64,000 bases of DNA, taken from NCBI GenBank assembly GCA_016716465.1, contig JADJWH010000001.1, forward strand, positions 930,001 through 994,000. The letters are read 5' to 3'. The DNA comes from Gammaproteobacteria bacterium. Its GTDB lineage: Bacteria; Pseudomonadota; Gammaproteobacteria; SZUA-140. The number at the start of each line of letters is the position of its first letter. Within the stretch, counting starts at the first letter, position 1. Below are positions 34,302 to 43,355 of this stretch, piece by piece. Below the pieces are notes generated by a model. The model did not search any database. It was not told where the DNA came from and was given only the letters and a program-made list of their open reading frames with translations. The translations under genes and the position numbers were made by a program.

Positions 34302-35552
34302 TTATTGATAGCCCGCCGGGAACGGATCCGGCTTGATCACGTCGGACTCATACACGATCTTGACCTGACCATCCTTCTGCCACTCACCGATGCGGGTCTT
34401 CATCCACAGATGGTGGTTCTTGTCGACCTTGAGGTAACCATGCGGGGAGTCCTCCCACTCGATACCAGGAGAAGCCGCCACGACCTTGTCGACATCGAAG
34501 CTCTTGGCCGCTTCAACCGCGCGTAGCCACAGCCACGGACCCAGATAGGCGGATTCCGTCACGTCGCCGATGACCGAGTCATCACCCCACCTCTTCTTGA
34601 ACGCGTCGATGAACTTCTTGTTTCCCGGCAGATCCAGGGCCTGGAAATACTTCATCGAGGAATACAGGCCTTCGACGTTCTCGCCACCGATGCCGAGCAC
34701 TTCATCCTCGGTCACCGAAATGGTCAGCATGGGCTGCTTCTTGAAGGTCAATCCGGCCGCGTTGAGCTGCTTGAACCAGGCCACGTTGCTTCCGCCCACC
34801 ACCGCGCCGAAGACCAGGTCAGGTTTCTTCAGCTTGATTTTGTTGATGAGCGAACCGAACTGGGTGCTGCCCAATGGGTAATACTCCTCACCCACTACGG
34901 TACCCTTCAGGACATTCTCGATGTGCTTGCGCGCAATCTTCATCGAAGTGCGCGGCCAGATGTAGTCCGAACCGACGAGATAGAAGGTCTTGGCGCCGAG
35001 TTCCTTGCTCGCCCAGTCGAGACCCGCCAGGATCTGCTGTGTCGCTTCCTGTCCGGTGTAGAACACGTTCTTGGACTCTTCCAGACCTTCATAGAAAGTC
35101 GGGTAGTAGAGCAGACCGTTGTCCTTCTCGAATACCGGAAGCACCGCCTTGCGTGAGGCCGAGGTCCAGCAGCCCATAACCGCGGCTACTTTGTCCTTTT
35201 CCAGGAGCTTCTTCGCCTTTTCGGCGAAGGTCGGCCAGTCACTGGCGCCGTCTTCCTGGATCACCTCGATCTTGCGTCCGAGGATACCGCCCATTGCGTT
35301 GATCTGCTCAATGGCAAGCATCTCCGCCTCGACGGAACCGGTTTCACTGATGGCCATGGTGCCGGTGGTTGAATGCAGGATACCGACTTTGACCGTGGTG
35401 TCCGTTACCGCCAGACCGGTGGTATTCACCTGGGCCGTGGGCAGTGTCGCCGCGGACACCGCTGATACTGCGCCCAGCAGCATGGAAGCGCCCAGCGCCG
35501 CCACCAGCCGCTTCTTCTTGAGTACATCTCTCGCCTTATCTAGAAAATACAT
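34302..35552 (-). CDS. urtA: Urea/short-chain amide substrate-binding protein (UrtA/FmdD-like)
   Basis: 416 aa from the ATG at 35552. A second ATG three codons earlier (35561) is only 1 nt from the GGAGG, so the inner one is favoured. The signal peptide ends near VSAAT. The type I periplasmic binding fold carries UrtA signatures: KVGILHSTTGTMAISE, GGILGRKIEVIQEDGASDWPTFAEKA and GCWTSASRKAVLPVFE. UrtA binds urea, and the close homologue FmdD binds short-chain amides; next to formamidase, an amide ligand is as likely as urea. Confidence 0.92.
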   Translation of the reverse strand: MYFLDKARDVLKKKRLVAALGASMLLGAVSAVSAATLPTAQVNTTGLAVTDTTVKVGILHSTTGTMAISETGSVEAEMLAIEQINAMGGILGRKIEVIQEDGASDWPTFAEKAKKLLEKDKVAAVMGCWTSASRKAVLPVFEKDNGLLYYPTFYEGLEESKNVFYTGQEATQQILAGLDWASKELGAKTFYLVGSDYIWPRTSMKIARKHIENVLKGTVVGEEYYPLGSTQFGSLINKIKLKKPDLVFGAVVGGSNVAWFKQLNAAGLTFKKQPMLTISVTEDEVLGIGGENVEGLYSSMKYFQALDLPGNKKFIDAFKKRWGDDSVIGDVTESAYLGPWLWLRAVEAAKSFDVDKVVAASPGIEWEDSPHGYLKVDKNHHLWMKTRIGEWQKDGQVKIVYESDVIKPDPFPAGYQ

Positions 35553-35661
35553 CGTTGCCATTCCTCCGCTCTGCTTTAGCTATTTATGAGTCTCAAATTA
35601 CCGATGCTGCCTTGAACGCGTGTCTCTGAATCGTGAAAGCACAGCGCGTTAAATCCTGAAG

Positions 35662-35677
35662 AGCAACGACCATGCCA
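35662..35677 (-). promoter_or_regulatory. Sigma-54 promoter of the urtABCDE operon
   Basis: On the minus strand TGGCATGGTCGTTGCT matches TGGCACG-N4-TTGCW at all but one fixed position, with GG and GC 10 bp apart. It lies about 110 bp before the urtA start. Confidence 0.82.
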
Positions 35678-35752
35678 CACCCGGAATTCGCACTGGCGGA
35701 GTCGTGCGTGAACTCTCCGGATGATTCCTCGATGACTTCGAGAAGCACGTGA

Positions 35753-35765
35753 CAACTTGTTGATC
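35753..35765 (+). promoter_or_regulatory. IHF-like site between enhancer and urtA promoter
   Basis: CAACTTGTTGATC matches the IHF consensus (complement form YAANNNNTTGATW) at every fixed position but the last. It lies between the palindromic enhancer candidates and the urtA sigma-54 promoter, where IHF bending normally acts. Confidence 0.5.
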
Positions 35766-35904
35766 GAAATCGTCTATAAATATTTCCAGAGAAAATTTCT
35801 ACGCATGAAATCCGGTGGCGATAGGGATCGTGCGATCAATCGGCGTGGTGATTTTTTGTGCAGCAGAACGTTCCAGCATATTGTTCCGATCTGTCATTGC
35901 GCGA

Positions 35905-35941
35905 AATGTCAAATGACATTGTCATCTTTGTCATCTGACAA
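35905..35941. promoter_or_regulatory. Tandem palindromic enhancer (UAS) between urtA and fmdA
   Basis: Two perfect palindromes share the core TGTCA-N2-TGACA: AATGTCA-AA-TGACATT (35905-35920) and TTGTCA-TC-TGACAA (35928-35941). Their centres are 22 bp apart, two helical turns, so dimers would bind on the same face. Further TGTCA half-sites lie at 35892 and 35920. They are about 125-145 bp from the fmdA -12 element and 250-270 bp from that of urtA, suiting an enhancer-binding protein. Confidence 0.7.
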
Positions 35942-36043
35942 TTATCGACCCGCGCGGACTCAGCCAACCAGAATGGAGCGCGAATGAACAAAAATCCCCG
36001 TTTTCAGTGCATTTCCCTGCCCATCAATAGAGCAGACAACCTC

Positions 36044-36059
36044 TGGCACGGTCTGTGCT
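36044..36059 (+). promoter_or_regulatory. Sigma-54 promoter of fmdA
   Basis: TGGCACGGTCTGTGCT has a perfect TGGCACG -24 element and GC at the correct 10-bp spacing; one base of TTGC is G. It lies 116 bp before the fmdA start. The remainder of the 613-bp urtA-fmdA interval holds no gene. Confidence 0.8.
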
Positions 36060-36174
36060 GATAGCTGATTGGAACACGCAATCCTGCGGGCTTCACACAC
36101 TGGCATTTGCTTCCGTGAGTCACGGCGGTACGCGGAGCCGATGCGCTCGATCCACATATATTCTGGAGACGGAC

Positions 36175-37410
36175 ATGACAGATACGCTGATCAAGATCGA
36201 TTTTTCCAAAACCCCCGAGCAGCACCCCTGTATACACAACCGCTGGCATCCCGACATACCGATCATCGCCTGGGTAAAGCCGGGGGACGACTTCAAGGTC
36301 GAGTGCGTCGACTGGACCGGCGGGCAGATTCATAATGACGACAGCGCGGACGATGTGCGCGATGTGGACCTGACCAAGGTCCACTACCTGTCCGGACCCA
36401 TCGGGGTGGAAGGGGCGGAACCGGGCGACCTCCTGGTGGTCGACATCCTCGACATCGGTACCGTGCCCAATTCGGAATGGGGCTTCAATGGCTTCTTCGC
36501 GCGCGAGAACGGCGGCGGCTTCCTCACCGAGCATTTCCCCGATGCGCGCAAATCGATCTGGGAATACAGCGGTATCTACGCCCACTCCCGTCATGTCCCG
36601 GGGGTCAAGTTCGCCGGCATCATTCACCCCGGCCTGATCGGCTGCCTGCCCTCGAAGGCGCTGCTGGATACCTGGAACAAGCGCGAAGGCGCCCTGCTCG
36701 CCACCAACCCGGATCGCGTGCCGCCGCTGATCGCTCCGACAGCGCCCGAAACGGCGCATATGGGCAGTATGAAACCGGATGCCGCGAAGACCGCAGCGAT
36801 GGAGGCCGCGCGTACGGTTCCGCCGCGTGAGCACGGCGGGAACTGTGACATCAAGGATCTCACGCGCGGGTCGAAGGTCTATTTCCCGGTCTACGTCAAG
36901 GGCGGCGGACTCTCGATGGGTGACCTGCACTTCTCGCAGGGCGACGGCGAGATCACCTTCTGCGGCGCCATCGAGATGGCCGGCTGGATCCACATCAAGG
37001 TCGACATCATCAAGGATGGCGTGGCGAAGTACGGCGTGAAGAATCCGATCTTCAAGCCCAGCCCGCTCAAGCCCGAATACAAGCAGCACCTGATCTTCGA
37101 AGGCATCTCGGTCGACGAATCGGGCAAGCAGCACTACCTGGACGCCCACATCTCCTACCGCCAGGCCTGCCTGAACGCGATCGAGTACCTGAAGAAATTC
37201 GGCTACAGCGGGGCCCAGGCCTACGCCATTCTCGGCTGCGCGCCGGTCGAGGGCCACATCAGCGGCATCGTCGACATCCCCAATGTCTGCGCCACACTGA
37301 TGCTGCCTACCGAAATCTTCGAGTTCGACATCAATCCGTGCAAGGAAGGGCCAAAGAAGTACATCTCCGGCGGCGCGGACATCCCGGTGTCCTATTGGAA
37401 GGATCGTTGA
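36175..37410 (+). CDS. fmdA: Formamidase (acetamidase/formamidase family)
   Basis: 411 aa, the size of the Methylophilus methylotrophus enzyme. It hydrolyses formamide (and slowly other short amides) to ammonia plus the acid, in the cytosol. Family motifs are HGGNCDIKDLTRGSKVYFPV, GGGLSMGDLHFSQGDGEITF and GCAPVEGHISGIVDIPNVCATL. The start at 36175 is preceded by CTGGAGAC; the longer open frame upstream covers the sigma-54 promoter and is not coding. It is divergent from the amide/urea transporter and followed by fmdB. Confidence 0.96.
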   Translation: MTDTLIKIDFSKTPEQHPCIHNRWHPDIPIIAWVKPGDDFKVECVDWTGGQIHNDDSADDVRDVDLTKVHYLSGPIGVEGAEPGDLLVVDILDIGTVPNSEWGFNGFFARENGGGFLTEHFPDARKSIWEYSGIYAHSRHVPGVKFAGIIHPGLIGCLPSKALLDTWNKREGALLATNPDRVPPLIAPTAPETAHMGSMKPDAAKTAAMEAARTVPPREHGGNCDIKDLTRGSKVYFPVYVKGGGLSMGDLHFSQGDGEITFCGAIEMAGWIHIKVDIIKDGVAKYGVKNPIFKPSPLKPEYKQHLIFEGISVDESGKQHYLDAHISYRQACLNAIEYLKKFGYSGAQAYAILGCAPVEGHISGIVDIPNVCATLMLPTEIFEFDINPCKEGPKKYISGGADIPVSYWKDR

Positions 37411-37483
37411 ACAGCCGATATCAACCTGAACGCATACCGGCGGACGGCGATGGCCGTCCGCCGGTCATCGAGGAGAATCTTCC

Positions 37484-37801
37484 ATGCCGGTCTACGAATA
37501 CTTCTGCCATGAATGCAATCACGAATTCACCCAGCTCCGCCCGATGTCGGAACACAAGGCTGGCGCAGCCTGCCCTGGATGCGGCGGCACCGCCGGGCGC
37601 CTGCTGTCCGCGCCCCGCCTCAGCATGATGGATCCGGGTGTGCGCAAGGCTCACCAGATAAACGAGCGCAGTGCTCACGAACCACGGGTCTCGCGACGCC
37701 ACCAGTGCGGTCCCGGATGCAGCCACAACGCTGCCACCAGTACCGGTACGGCCCTGAAGGCCCAAAGCGGGGTCAAGCGGCCCTGGATGCTCGGCCATTG
37801 A
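37484..37801 (+). CDS. fmdB: FmdB-family zinc-ribbon protein
   Basis: 105 aa. The N-terminal FmdB domain begins MPVYEYFCHECNHEF and has a second CPGC pair, giving a four-Cys zinc ribbon (Cys at about 8, 11, 30 and 33). A basic, Ser/Thr/Gly-rich tail with extra His/Cys follows. FmdB was named as a putative regulator of formamidase in M. methylotrophus. It lies 73 bp after fmdA with its own ribosome-binding site (GGAG) and probably shares the transcript. Confidence 0.9.
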   Translation: MPVYEYFCHECNHEFTQLRPMSEHKAGAACPGCGGTAGRLLSAPRLSMMDPGVRKAHQINERSAHEPRVSRRHQCGPGCSHNAATSTGTALKAQSGVKRPWMLGH

Positions 37802-37849
37802 AAACTATCCCAACTCCTGTCTGACGGCGCGGGCAATGCGCCGTGGAAT

Positions 37850-39460
37850 TCAATCGGCGCGCGCCAACTCCGGGTAGCCGGCGAGGTCCGCCCCCCGCCA
37901 AACGGCCAGCCACCCGCCGCGATAATGGGCGCGAAGCACAGGCTCCACGGAAGCTGCGGGAACTTCGGCGTCGTAATAGGACACGATCAATCCTTCGGGA
38001 TTGGATTGCCCCCAATCCTGCGCATCTTTCTCCATCACTGCGTCCAGCGGTCTCGTGAGACGTCCATAGAACTGAAACTGGTCGTGATACTTTCCAACGG
38101 TTGCCAGAGAAACGCCTTTTTCCTGCTGTTCGTGCAGATATTGGCTTACCGGTCGCAGGTCGTAATACGGTAAGGCCGAGGACATCAGCGTTGCTTCCAC
38201 CACGCTTAATGTGATGACCGTGACTGTACTCAGCTGCAGCGCACGTGTCTTCGGGACGGATTGCCTTTTGCCCAACACTGTCAGCACGACAGCCGCGCCG
38301 AGCATGATGACCCCCAATCTTGTCATCAATAGCCCCTGCCAGTCTGGCGTTTCATGCCGCGGGAGAAACTCCGGCGCGACCATCAGACCGAGACCGAGTG
38401 AAACGAACATAAAAACGACCGGCCACACCCCCCCGCCCGACTTGGTCCGCGTCTGCAGTGCCGCCAGCGCGCGGGCCGCAAGCAGCGCGAGCGCCGGAAA
38501 CGCCGGCAACAGATAATGCAGGCGCTTTCCGCTGATCAGGCTGAAGACGGCCAGAACAATAACGAACCAGACAACACAGAACGCTGCGGCGCGATCATGA
38601 TCCTGCCGCCAGAGTTGGCGTAGCGCCGACCACAAGCGCGGCCAATACAGCCAGGGAAACAGCACTACAGGCAGATATGCCAGATACCACCACCATGGCG
38701 CCTGATGCGCAAAGGAATCGACCACGCGTCCGCTGGTCTGGCCCCAGAAAATCGCGCGGGCGTATTCCGCGCCGCCTTCCAATGCCGCCGGAACCGCCCA
38801 CAGCAGAACAAGCAGTACCGCGGCGCCGGTGGCGACGGTCAGCCTGATATACCAGCCACGGCGCCGAAACTCGGGCAGCAGGAACGGCAACAAGAGCGCC
38901 GGCACCAGCACATGCAGCAGCATGACCGGGCCTTTGGTCAGAATGCCGAGTGCCATCGCAAGCGAAAAGACGATCCAGCCTCGTGTGCGTCTTGACTGCG
39001 CAGCCGCCAGCAGGCCTGCCAGCGCCGCCAGCACCCAGAATACCAGGATCATGTCGAACATCATCGCTGGGGTGTAAATGATCCAGATCGAGGTACCGAG
39101 CAGCACGATCGGAACCAGTTGCGCCACATCAGGTCGATGGGGCCAAAGGTGACGGGCGATATGCGCGGCAAGAAATAGCGATCCCAGTGCGGACAGCGCC
39201 GGCATCAGCCTTGGCCACCAGTCGTTGACGCCCAGAGCGAACCAACCGACATGAACCAGCCAGAACAGCAGCGGGGCCTTGTGACTGTAGGGCTCCCCAT
39301 TCAGATGCGGGACGAGAAAATCCCCGTGCGTCCACATTTCCCATGCCACGCCCACATATCGACTCTCGTCCAGTGGCAACAGCGGCCGGGAAAGCAGCGA
39401 GCATACTGTGAGGATCAGCCACAGACCGATCCAGAAGAAGTAATGAAAACGATCGCTCAT
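37850..39460 (-). CDS. ArnT-like (GT83/PMT family) membrane glycosyltransferase
   Basis: 536 aa from the ATG at 39460, which overlaps the preceding stop by 4 nt. About twelve helices; the first loop has the acidic motif PLDESRYVGVAWEMWTHGDF and PHLNGEPYSHKAPLLFWL, as in ArnT, which moves aminoarabinose from undecaprenyl phosphate to lipid A. It is the third gene of a GT2/LAB_N/ArnT-like operon, so a lipid A or other envelope sugar is the likely target. The sugar donor is unknown; no arnA/B genes are here. Confidence 0.88.
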   Translation of the reverse strand: MSDRFHYFFWIGLWLILTVCSLLSRPLLPLDESRYVGVAWEMWTHGDFLVPHLNGEPYSHKAPLLFWLVHVGWFALGVNDWWPRLMPALSALGSLFLAAHIARHLWPHRPDVAQLVPIVLLGTSIWIIYTPAMMFDMILVFWVLAALAGLLAAAQSRRTRGWIVFSLAMALGILTKGPVMLLHVLVPALLLPFLLPEFRRRGWYIRLTVATGAAVLLVLLWAVPAALEGGAEYARAIFWGQTSGRVVDSFAHQAPWWWYLAYLPVVLFPWLYWPRLWSALRQLWRQDHDRAAAFCVVWFVIVLAVFSLISGKRLHYLLPAFPALALLAARALAALQTRTKSGGGVWPVVFMFVSLGLGLMVAPEFLPRHETPDWQGLLMTRLGVIMLGAAVVLTVLGKRQSVPKTRALQLSTVTVITLSVVEATLMSSALPYYDLRPVSQYLHEQQEKGVSLATVGKYHDQFQFYGRLTRPLDAVMEKDAQDWGQSNPEGLIVSYYDAEVPAASVEPVLRAHYRGGWLAVWRGADLAGYPELARAD

Positions 39461-39759
39461 CCGGAGCGCGTAAGGTGGTCGTATTTGTCGCTTAGTGCCT
39501 CGGCGCGGTGGATGAAATACAGATTTCTGCCGTAGATGAAGAGTCCGGAGAGCTGCCCGATGATGAATACCGGATCTTGCTTGTAGATGGCGTAACACAG
39601 CAGGGTGATCCCGCCTGCGAGGCTGAAGTACCAGAACTGAACCGGAACAACAGACCTTTTTTCTCGCTCACTGTGAAACCACTGCACGATAAAGCGCATC
39701 GAGAAGAGCGCCTGACCGAAAAGCCCGATTCCGAGCCACACGATTTCCATTCTGCTCAT
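39457..39759 (-). CDS. Lipid-A-biosynthesis N-terminal (LAB_N) domain membrane protein
   Basis: 100 aa, three helices, with the LAB_N pattern FSMRFIVQWFHSEREKRSVVPVQFWYFSLAGG and GQLSGLFIYGRNLYFI. Stand-alone LAB_N proteins are usual between a GT2 and an ArnT-like gene. It overlaps both neighbours by 4 nt, so the three proteins are translated together. Confidence 0.92.
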   Translation of the reverse strand: MSRMEIVWLGIGLFGQALFSMRFIVQWFHSEREKRSVVPVQFWYFSLAGGITLLCYAIYKQDPVFIIGQLSGLFIYGRNLYFIHRAEALSDKYDHLTRSG

Positions 39760-40481
39760 TGTGCGACCTCCCGTGTTTCAGCACGGCACGAGCGACGCTG
39801 CAGCCACATCACTCCCAGCATATCCACGATACCGACCCACAAACGGTCGAACAAGCCGTATTTCGACACCCCATGCAGACGGGGCCGGTGGCTAACATCG
39901 ACAGAAACCACGCGGCAACCGTAGCTGCGGAAGAGCGCAGGCAGAAAGCGATGCATATGATCAAAACGCGGCAGGGCCAGAAAGACATCGCGCGGGAACA
40001 ACTTGAGACCGCAGCCAGTATCCGGGCAGTCATCACGCAACAGGCGGGCGCGGATCGCGTTGGCGACGCGGGAGGAGGCGCGGCGGACAAGATTGTCGTT
40101 GCGGTACCGGCGCAGACCGGTGATGAGCCGATCCTGCTTGAGAAACCCGTCCTGGGCGCACTCCTCCAGCAGGAGACCGATATCCTGCGGGTCATTCTGT
40201 CCATCCCCGTCCAAGGTCACCACCCAGGGTGAACGGGCAGCGGCAATCCCCGTCACCAGCGCGGCGCTCTGGCCGTGATTGCTCCGGTGCCGCAGGACGC
40301 GCAAGCGCGGGTTCTCAGCAGCGAGTTTTTCCAGGGTAGCCGCGGTCGCATCGGTGCTGCCATCATCGACCACGATGATTTCATAATGCACGCCCGGATC
40401 AATCGCCCGCCCGACTTCCTCGAGCAGCAGCCTGATGCTCTCGTGCTCGTTAAAAACCGGAATGACTACGGACAGCTCCAT
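39756..40481 (-). CDS. Family 2 glycosyltransferase (DPM1/ArnC-like)
   Basis: 241 aa from the ATG at 40481 (MELSVVIPVFNE). GT-A fold with VVDDGSTD and the metal-binding DGDGQNDP motif, plus SNHGQSAALVTG. It probably charges undecaprenyl phosphate with a sugar for the ArnT-like enzyme. It is shorter than ArnC because only one possible C-terminal helix remains. The first gene of the operon. Confidence 0.92.
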   Translation of the reverse strand: MELSVVIPVFNEHESIRLLLEEVGRAIDPGVHYEIIVVDDGSTDATAATLEKLAAENPRLRVLRHRSNHGQSAALVTGIAAARSPWVVTLDGDGQNDPQDIGLLLEECAQDGFLKQDRLITGLRRYRNDNLVRRASSRVANAIRARLLRDDCPDTGCGLKLFPRDVFLALPRFDHMHRFLPALFRSYGCRVVSVDVSHRPRLHGVSKYGLFDRLWVGIVDMLGVMWLQRRSCRAETREVAQ

Positions 40482-40660
40482 CCCCCCCCCAGCCTGCATC
40501 ATGCAAAGCTGCCAAACGGGCAATTCTAGAGCGTGCGACTTAAGCGAATCTTAAGATCTACAAAGAGGAAATTTTATGCACACTATCCCGCCCGCACAAG
40601 CATGGCTGGACAGATTGATATGCGGGCGCACCGCCGCCAGCGGTGCACCCGCGCGGGTTG

Positions 40661-41275
40661 TTATGCGTAGATCTCGTTGTAATCCTGCACGGCGGCTTCA
40701 ACCACTTTGATGGCGTGATCGCGGCCGTAGATATTCTCCACCACCACCGGGCTGCGGTCGTGCTTGGTCGGATCATACTTGTAAGTGGTGAAGTAATGCC
40801 GCAGCCGCTCAACCATGCGGCTCGGCAGATTGTCGACATTGTCGATCTTGTCCCACAGACAGTCGTTTTCCAGCACGGCGATGATCTTGTCGTCGGCCTC
40901 GCCGCCGTCGATGGTGCACATGCCACCGATCACCTTGGCGCTCATGATGACTTCGGACCGGCTGATCGGCCGTTCGCTGATGACGCAGACGTCGAGCGGA
41001 TCACCGTCGCCCTCGGTGACGCTGCTCGCCAATCCGGCAACACGCCGCCCGCAATACGTACGCGGGACGAATCCGTACAGTGTGGGCGGCAGCGAGGACG
41101 TGCGCTGGGGACGATCGACGCGCAGGTAGCCGTTGGTCTTGTCCACTTCGTATTTGATGGTATCGAAGGGCGTGATCTCGATATAGGCAAGCACGGTGCC
41201 CTTCTTTCCGGCCCAGGTCTCCAGGCCGTGCCAGGGATGCGGGCGCCACTGGGCAAATTCAATCTTCTTGGTCAT
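40661..41275 (-). CDS. ppa: Inorganic pyrophosphatase, family I
   Basis: 204 aa from the ATG at 41275, with GGAG upstream. The metal-site motif DGDPLDVCVI and the LPPTLYGFVPRTYCG region define the soluble family I enzyme. It hydrolyses PPi to drive biosynthesis. It carries a longer segment around GGMCTIDGGEADDKIIAV than E. coli Ppa, as in several other proteobacteria. The gap to the glycosyltransferase gene is 179 bp and it probably has its own promoter. Confidence 0.94.
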   Translation of the reverse strand: MTKKIEFAQWRPHPWHGLETWAGKKGTVLAYIEITPFDTIKYEVDKTNGYLRVDRPQRTSSLPPTLYGFVPRTYCGRRVAGLASSVTEGDGDPLDVCVISERPISRSEVIMSAKVIGGMCTIDGGEADDKIIAVLENDCLWDKIDNVDNLPSRMVERLRHYFTTYKYDPTKHDRSPVVVENIYGRDHAIKVVEAAVQDYNEIYA

Positions 41276-41539
41276 ATCAACTCCGGTTTCTTCCCCTGCT
41301 AGTGGACGACGAAAGCCGGCGATTTTAGCGAAAAAACGCCATTTTCTCAAATCCGGAACGGGGTCATCGCGCTGCAGGCCCAAGTGCCAGTGCACGCTGG
41401 CCCGAATTCATCGCGGGAATAACTAAGGGAACTCCAGGTGATGTGAATGCCCCTGCCCGCCGTTTCTGACGGAATTCAGCGTGAATACGAGGAAGGGTTA
41501 GGTAGGCGGAGACCTCTCCGCGCCCCCTGAACAGGACGA

Positions 41540-41773
41540 TCAGCGGCCGCTGGAATCCTTCGTCTGCCGGTATCTGTTCAGGATGAGATTCAGGGTCTGG
41601 TCGGCCTCTTCCTTGCTCCGGAAGGGCCCGAAGCAACGGGGACCGCGCACCTTGAGATACCATCCGTGCGCCGCGCTCTCCGCCATCGGGTCGACGTAGA
41701 ACAGGCGGTTACTGCGCAGATGCACCGGGGGGTATTTATTCGACAGATCGGAATTATCGAACAGGATAGACAT
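41540..41773 (-). CDS. Small conserved-looking protein of unknown function
   Basis: 77 aa, not recognised with certainty. The core GWYLKVRGPRCFGPFRSKEEADQTLNLIL looks like a short alpha/beta domain of the kind annotated DUF6316. Two adjacent ATGs follow GGGGGG; the inner one (41773) has better spacing. It stands alone, and upstream of it (to 42006) is an intergenic stretch whose left end at 41930-41990 is very AT-rich. Confidence 0.6.
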   Translation of the reverse strand: MSILFDNSDLSNKYPPVHLRSNRLFYVDPMAESAAHGWYLKVRGPRCFGPFRSKEEADQTLNLILNRYRQTKDSSGR

Positions 41774-42006
41774 CATTCCCCCCTGAGCCCTCGGCCGTGA
41801 TTTCATCTATCCCCGGCATCCTGCGTATATCCCCGCCGGATCCACAATGACGTGCTCGAATTATACCTCGGTTCCCCGATTTCGACAGCCCCGCCACTCA
41901 AGACCCTACACTTACCTCACGCCCTCATTTTGGAATGTATTATATGAGAAATAATATTTAAGTATATGTAAAATATGTTTTTATTATTTGGATTTAGGGC
42001 GCCGGC

Positions 42007-42828
42007 TCAACCCTTCAGCGGAGGCGGACGGCAATCAGGCCGCAGCGCCTCGGCCTGGGCCTGGTGATAGAGCTCCAGTGCGCGCGGCATGCCCGCCTGC
42101 AGCTCTTTGATGCGGGTCATGTGCGCGGGATGCGTCGAGAGAAACTCCGGGGGCTGACCACCACTCGCCTTGCCCATGTTCTGCCACAGCATGGTGCTCT
42201 CGCGCGGATCGAATCCCGCACGCGCCATCAGGTCCTGGCCGATGGTATCCGCTTCGCTTTCCTGCAGTCTGCTGAATGGCAACAGTACACCGACCTGGCT
42301 CCCGAGCCCAAGCAGGGCCATGGCGGAATCCCGGTTGGACTTATTGCCGGCCGCCATCCATGCGTCCAGTATCGCCAGGGTCTGGCCGACGGCAAACTGC
42401 TGGGATACGCGCTCGTTGCCGTGCCGCGCCAGCACATGCCCCACTTCATGGCCCAACACAGCCGCGAGCTGTCCCTGGGTTTCCGCCACGCGCAACAATC
42501 CCTTGTAGACGCCGATCTTCCCCCCCGGGAGTGCGAATGCATTCACGGTCTCATCATCGAAGACGACAACCTGCCAATCCGCGCTCTGCTTGCGAACCTC
42601 CGGCAAACGCGTGATGGCATCGGCAACGCACTGTACATAAGCGTTGACCAGTGGATCCTTTTCGCGTGGCGTATTGTCCTGGATCTCGTTGAAAGACTGG
42701 ACGCCCATCACGATCATTTGCGATTCCGGCATCAAGGTCAGTTGCTTGCGCCCGGTGGGGGACACCGCGCAAGCCGCCGCCACAACCAGCAGGACTCCGA
42801 TCACAGAGGTTCTGACAGATACCCTCAC
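42007..42828 (-). CDS. M48 family lipoprotein metalloprotease (LoiP/YcaL type)
   Basis: 273 aa from the GTG at 42828, chosen because GGAGG lies 5 nt before it; a GTG nine codons earlier lacks this. The lipobox VVAAAC gives a lipidated N-terminus. The zinc motif HEVGH and the third ligand ESEAD are intact, followed by STHPAHMTRIKEL. Such periplasmic-facing proteases degrade or process envelope proteins. It is a different branch from the multi-helix M48 gene at the left end of the window. Confidence 0.9.
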   Translation of the reverse strand: MRVSVRTSVIGVLLVVAAACAVSPTGRKQLTLMPESQMIVMGVQSFNEIQDNTPREKDPLVNAYVQCVADAITRLPEVRKQSADWQVVVFDDETVNAFALPGGKIGVYKGLLRVAETQGQLAAVLGHEVGHVLARHGNERVSQQFAVGQTLAILDAWMAAGNKSNRDSAMALLGLGSQVGVLLPFSRLQESEADTIGQDLMARAGFDPRESTMLWQNMGKASGGQPPEFLSTHPAHMTRIKELQAGMPRALELYHQAQAEALRPDCRPPPLKG

Positions 42829-43097
42829 ACGTTCCTCCCATGTCAATTCCGCCACGAAACCCGCCCAAACCGATTATGTTACGAAACTACAACATACCCG
42901 TTTCGCGGCGGACTGTATTCTCGCGCATTAATCACGGAAAAGACAGGGGAGGACAACAGGACGGGAGACCGTAACGCACTCCCGGTGCACCGCGCCATAC
43001 CGGCTCCGGTATGGCGCGGCACGCCTCTGGACCTCTTAAGGGATGACAGTGCAGTATCTGTGCGACATGCGGTCGCCGATATGATCAGGCGGCGGGC

Positions 43098-43355
43098 TCA
43101 CGCGTGAGTGGGCATATCCTTGTATGCGATGGACGCGGTGTTGTTGCCGGGGGCCTTGCTGAAGATCCTGCCCCACGGCGCCAGCTGCAAACCGACCAGC
43201 GCCGCGATTCCTGGCCAGATCGCGATCAGCGGGAACACCGAACGCCAGCCCAACGGGCCTTCCATCGACAGCGTAGCCAGAACGAGCGTTATGCTGAGAA
43301 CCAGCATGGTTGCGCGATGGGATATTTCTTCGTTCATATGGGAATCATGAATCAT
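43098..43355 (-). CDS. Small two-helix inner-membrane protein
   Basis: 85 aa from the ATG at 43355, which has an excellent GGAGGTG site 5-6 nt upstream; the open frame extends further but without support. Two hydrophobic helices (about 15-33 and 40-58; ATMLVLSITLVLATLSMEG, SVFPLIAIWPGIAALVGL) resemble DUF2892-type proteins. Function unknown; no linked gene. Confidence 0.65.
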   Translation of the reverse strand: MIHDSHMNEEISHRATMLVLSITLVLATLSMEGPLGWRSVFPLIAIWPGIAALVGLQLAPWGRIFSKAPGNNTASIAYKDMPTHA

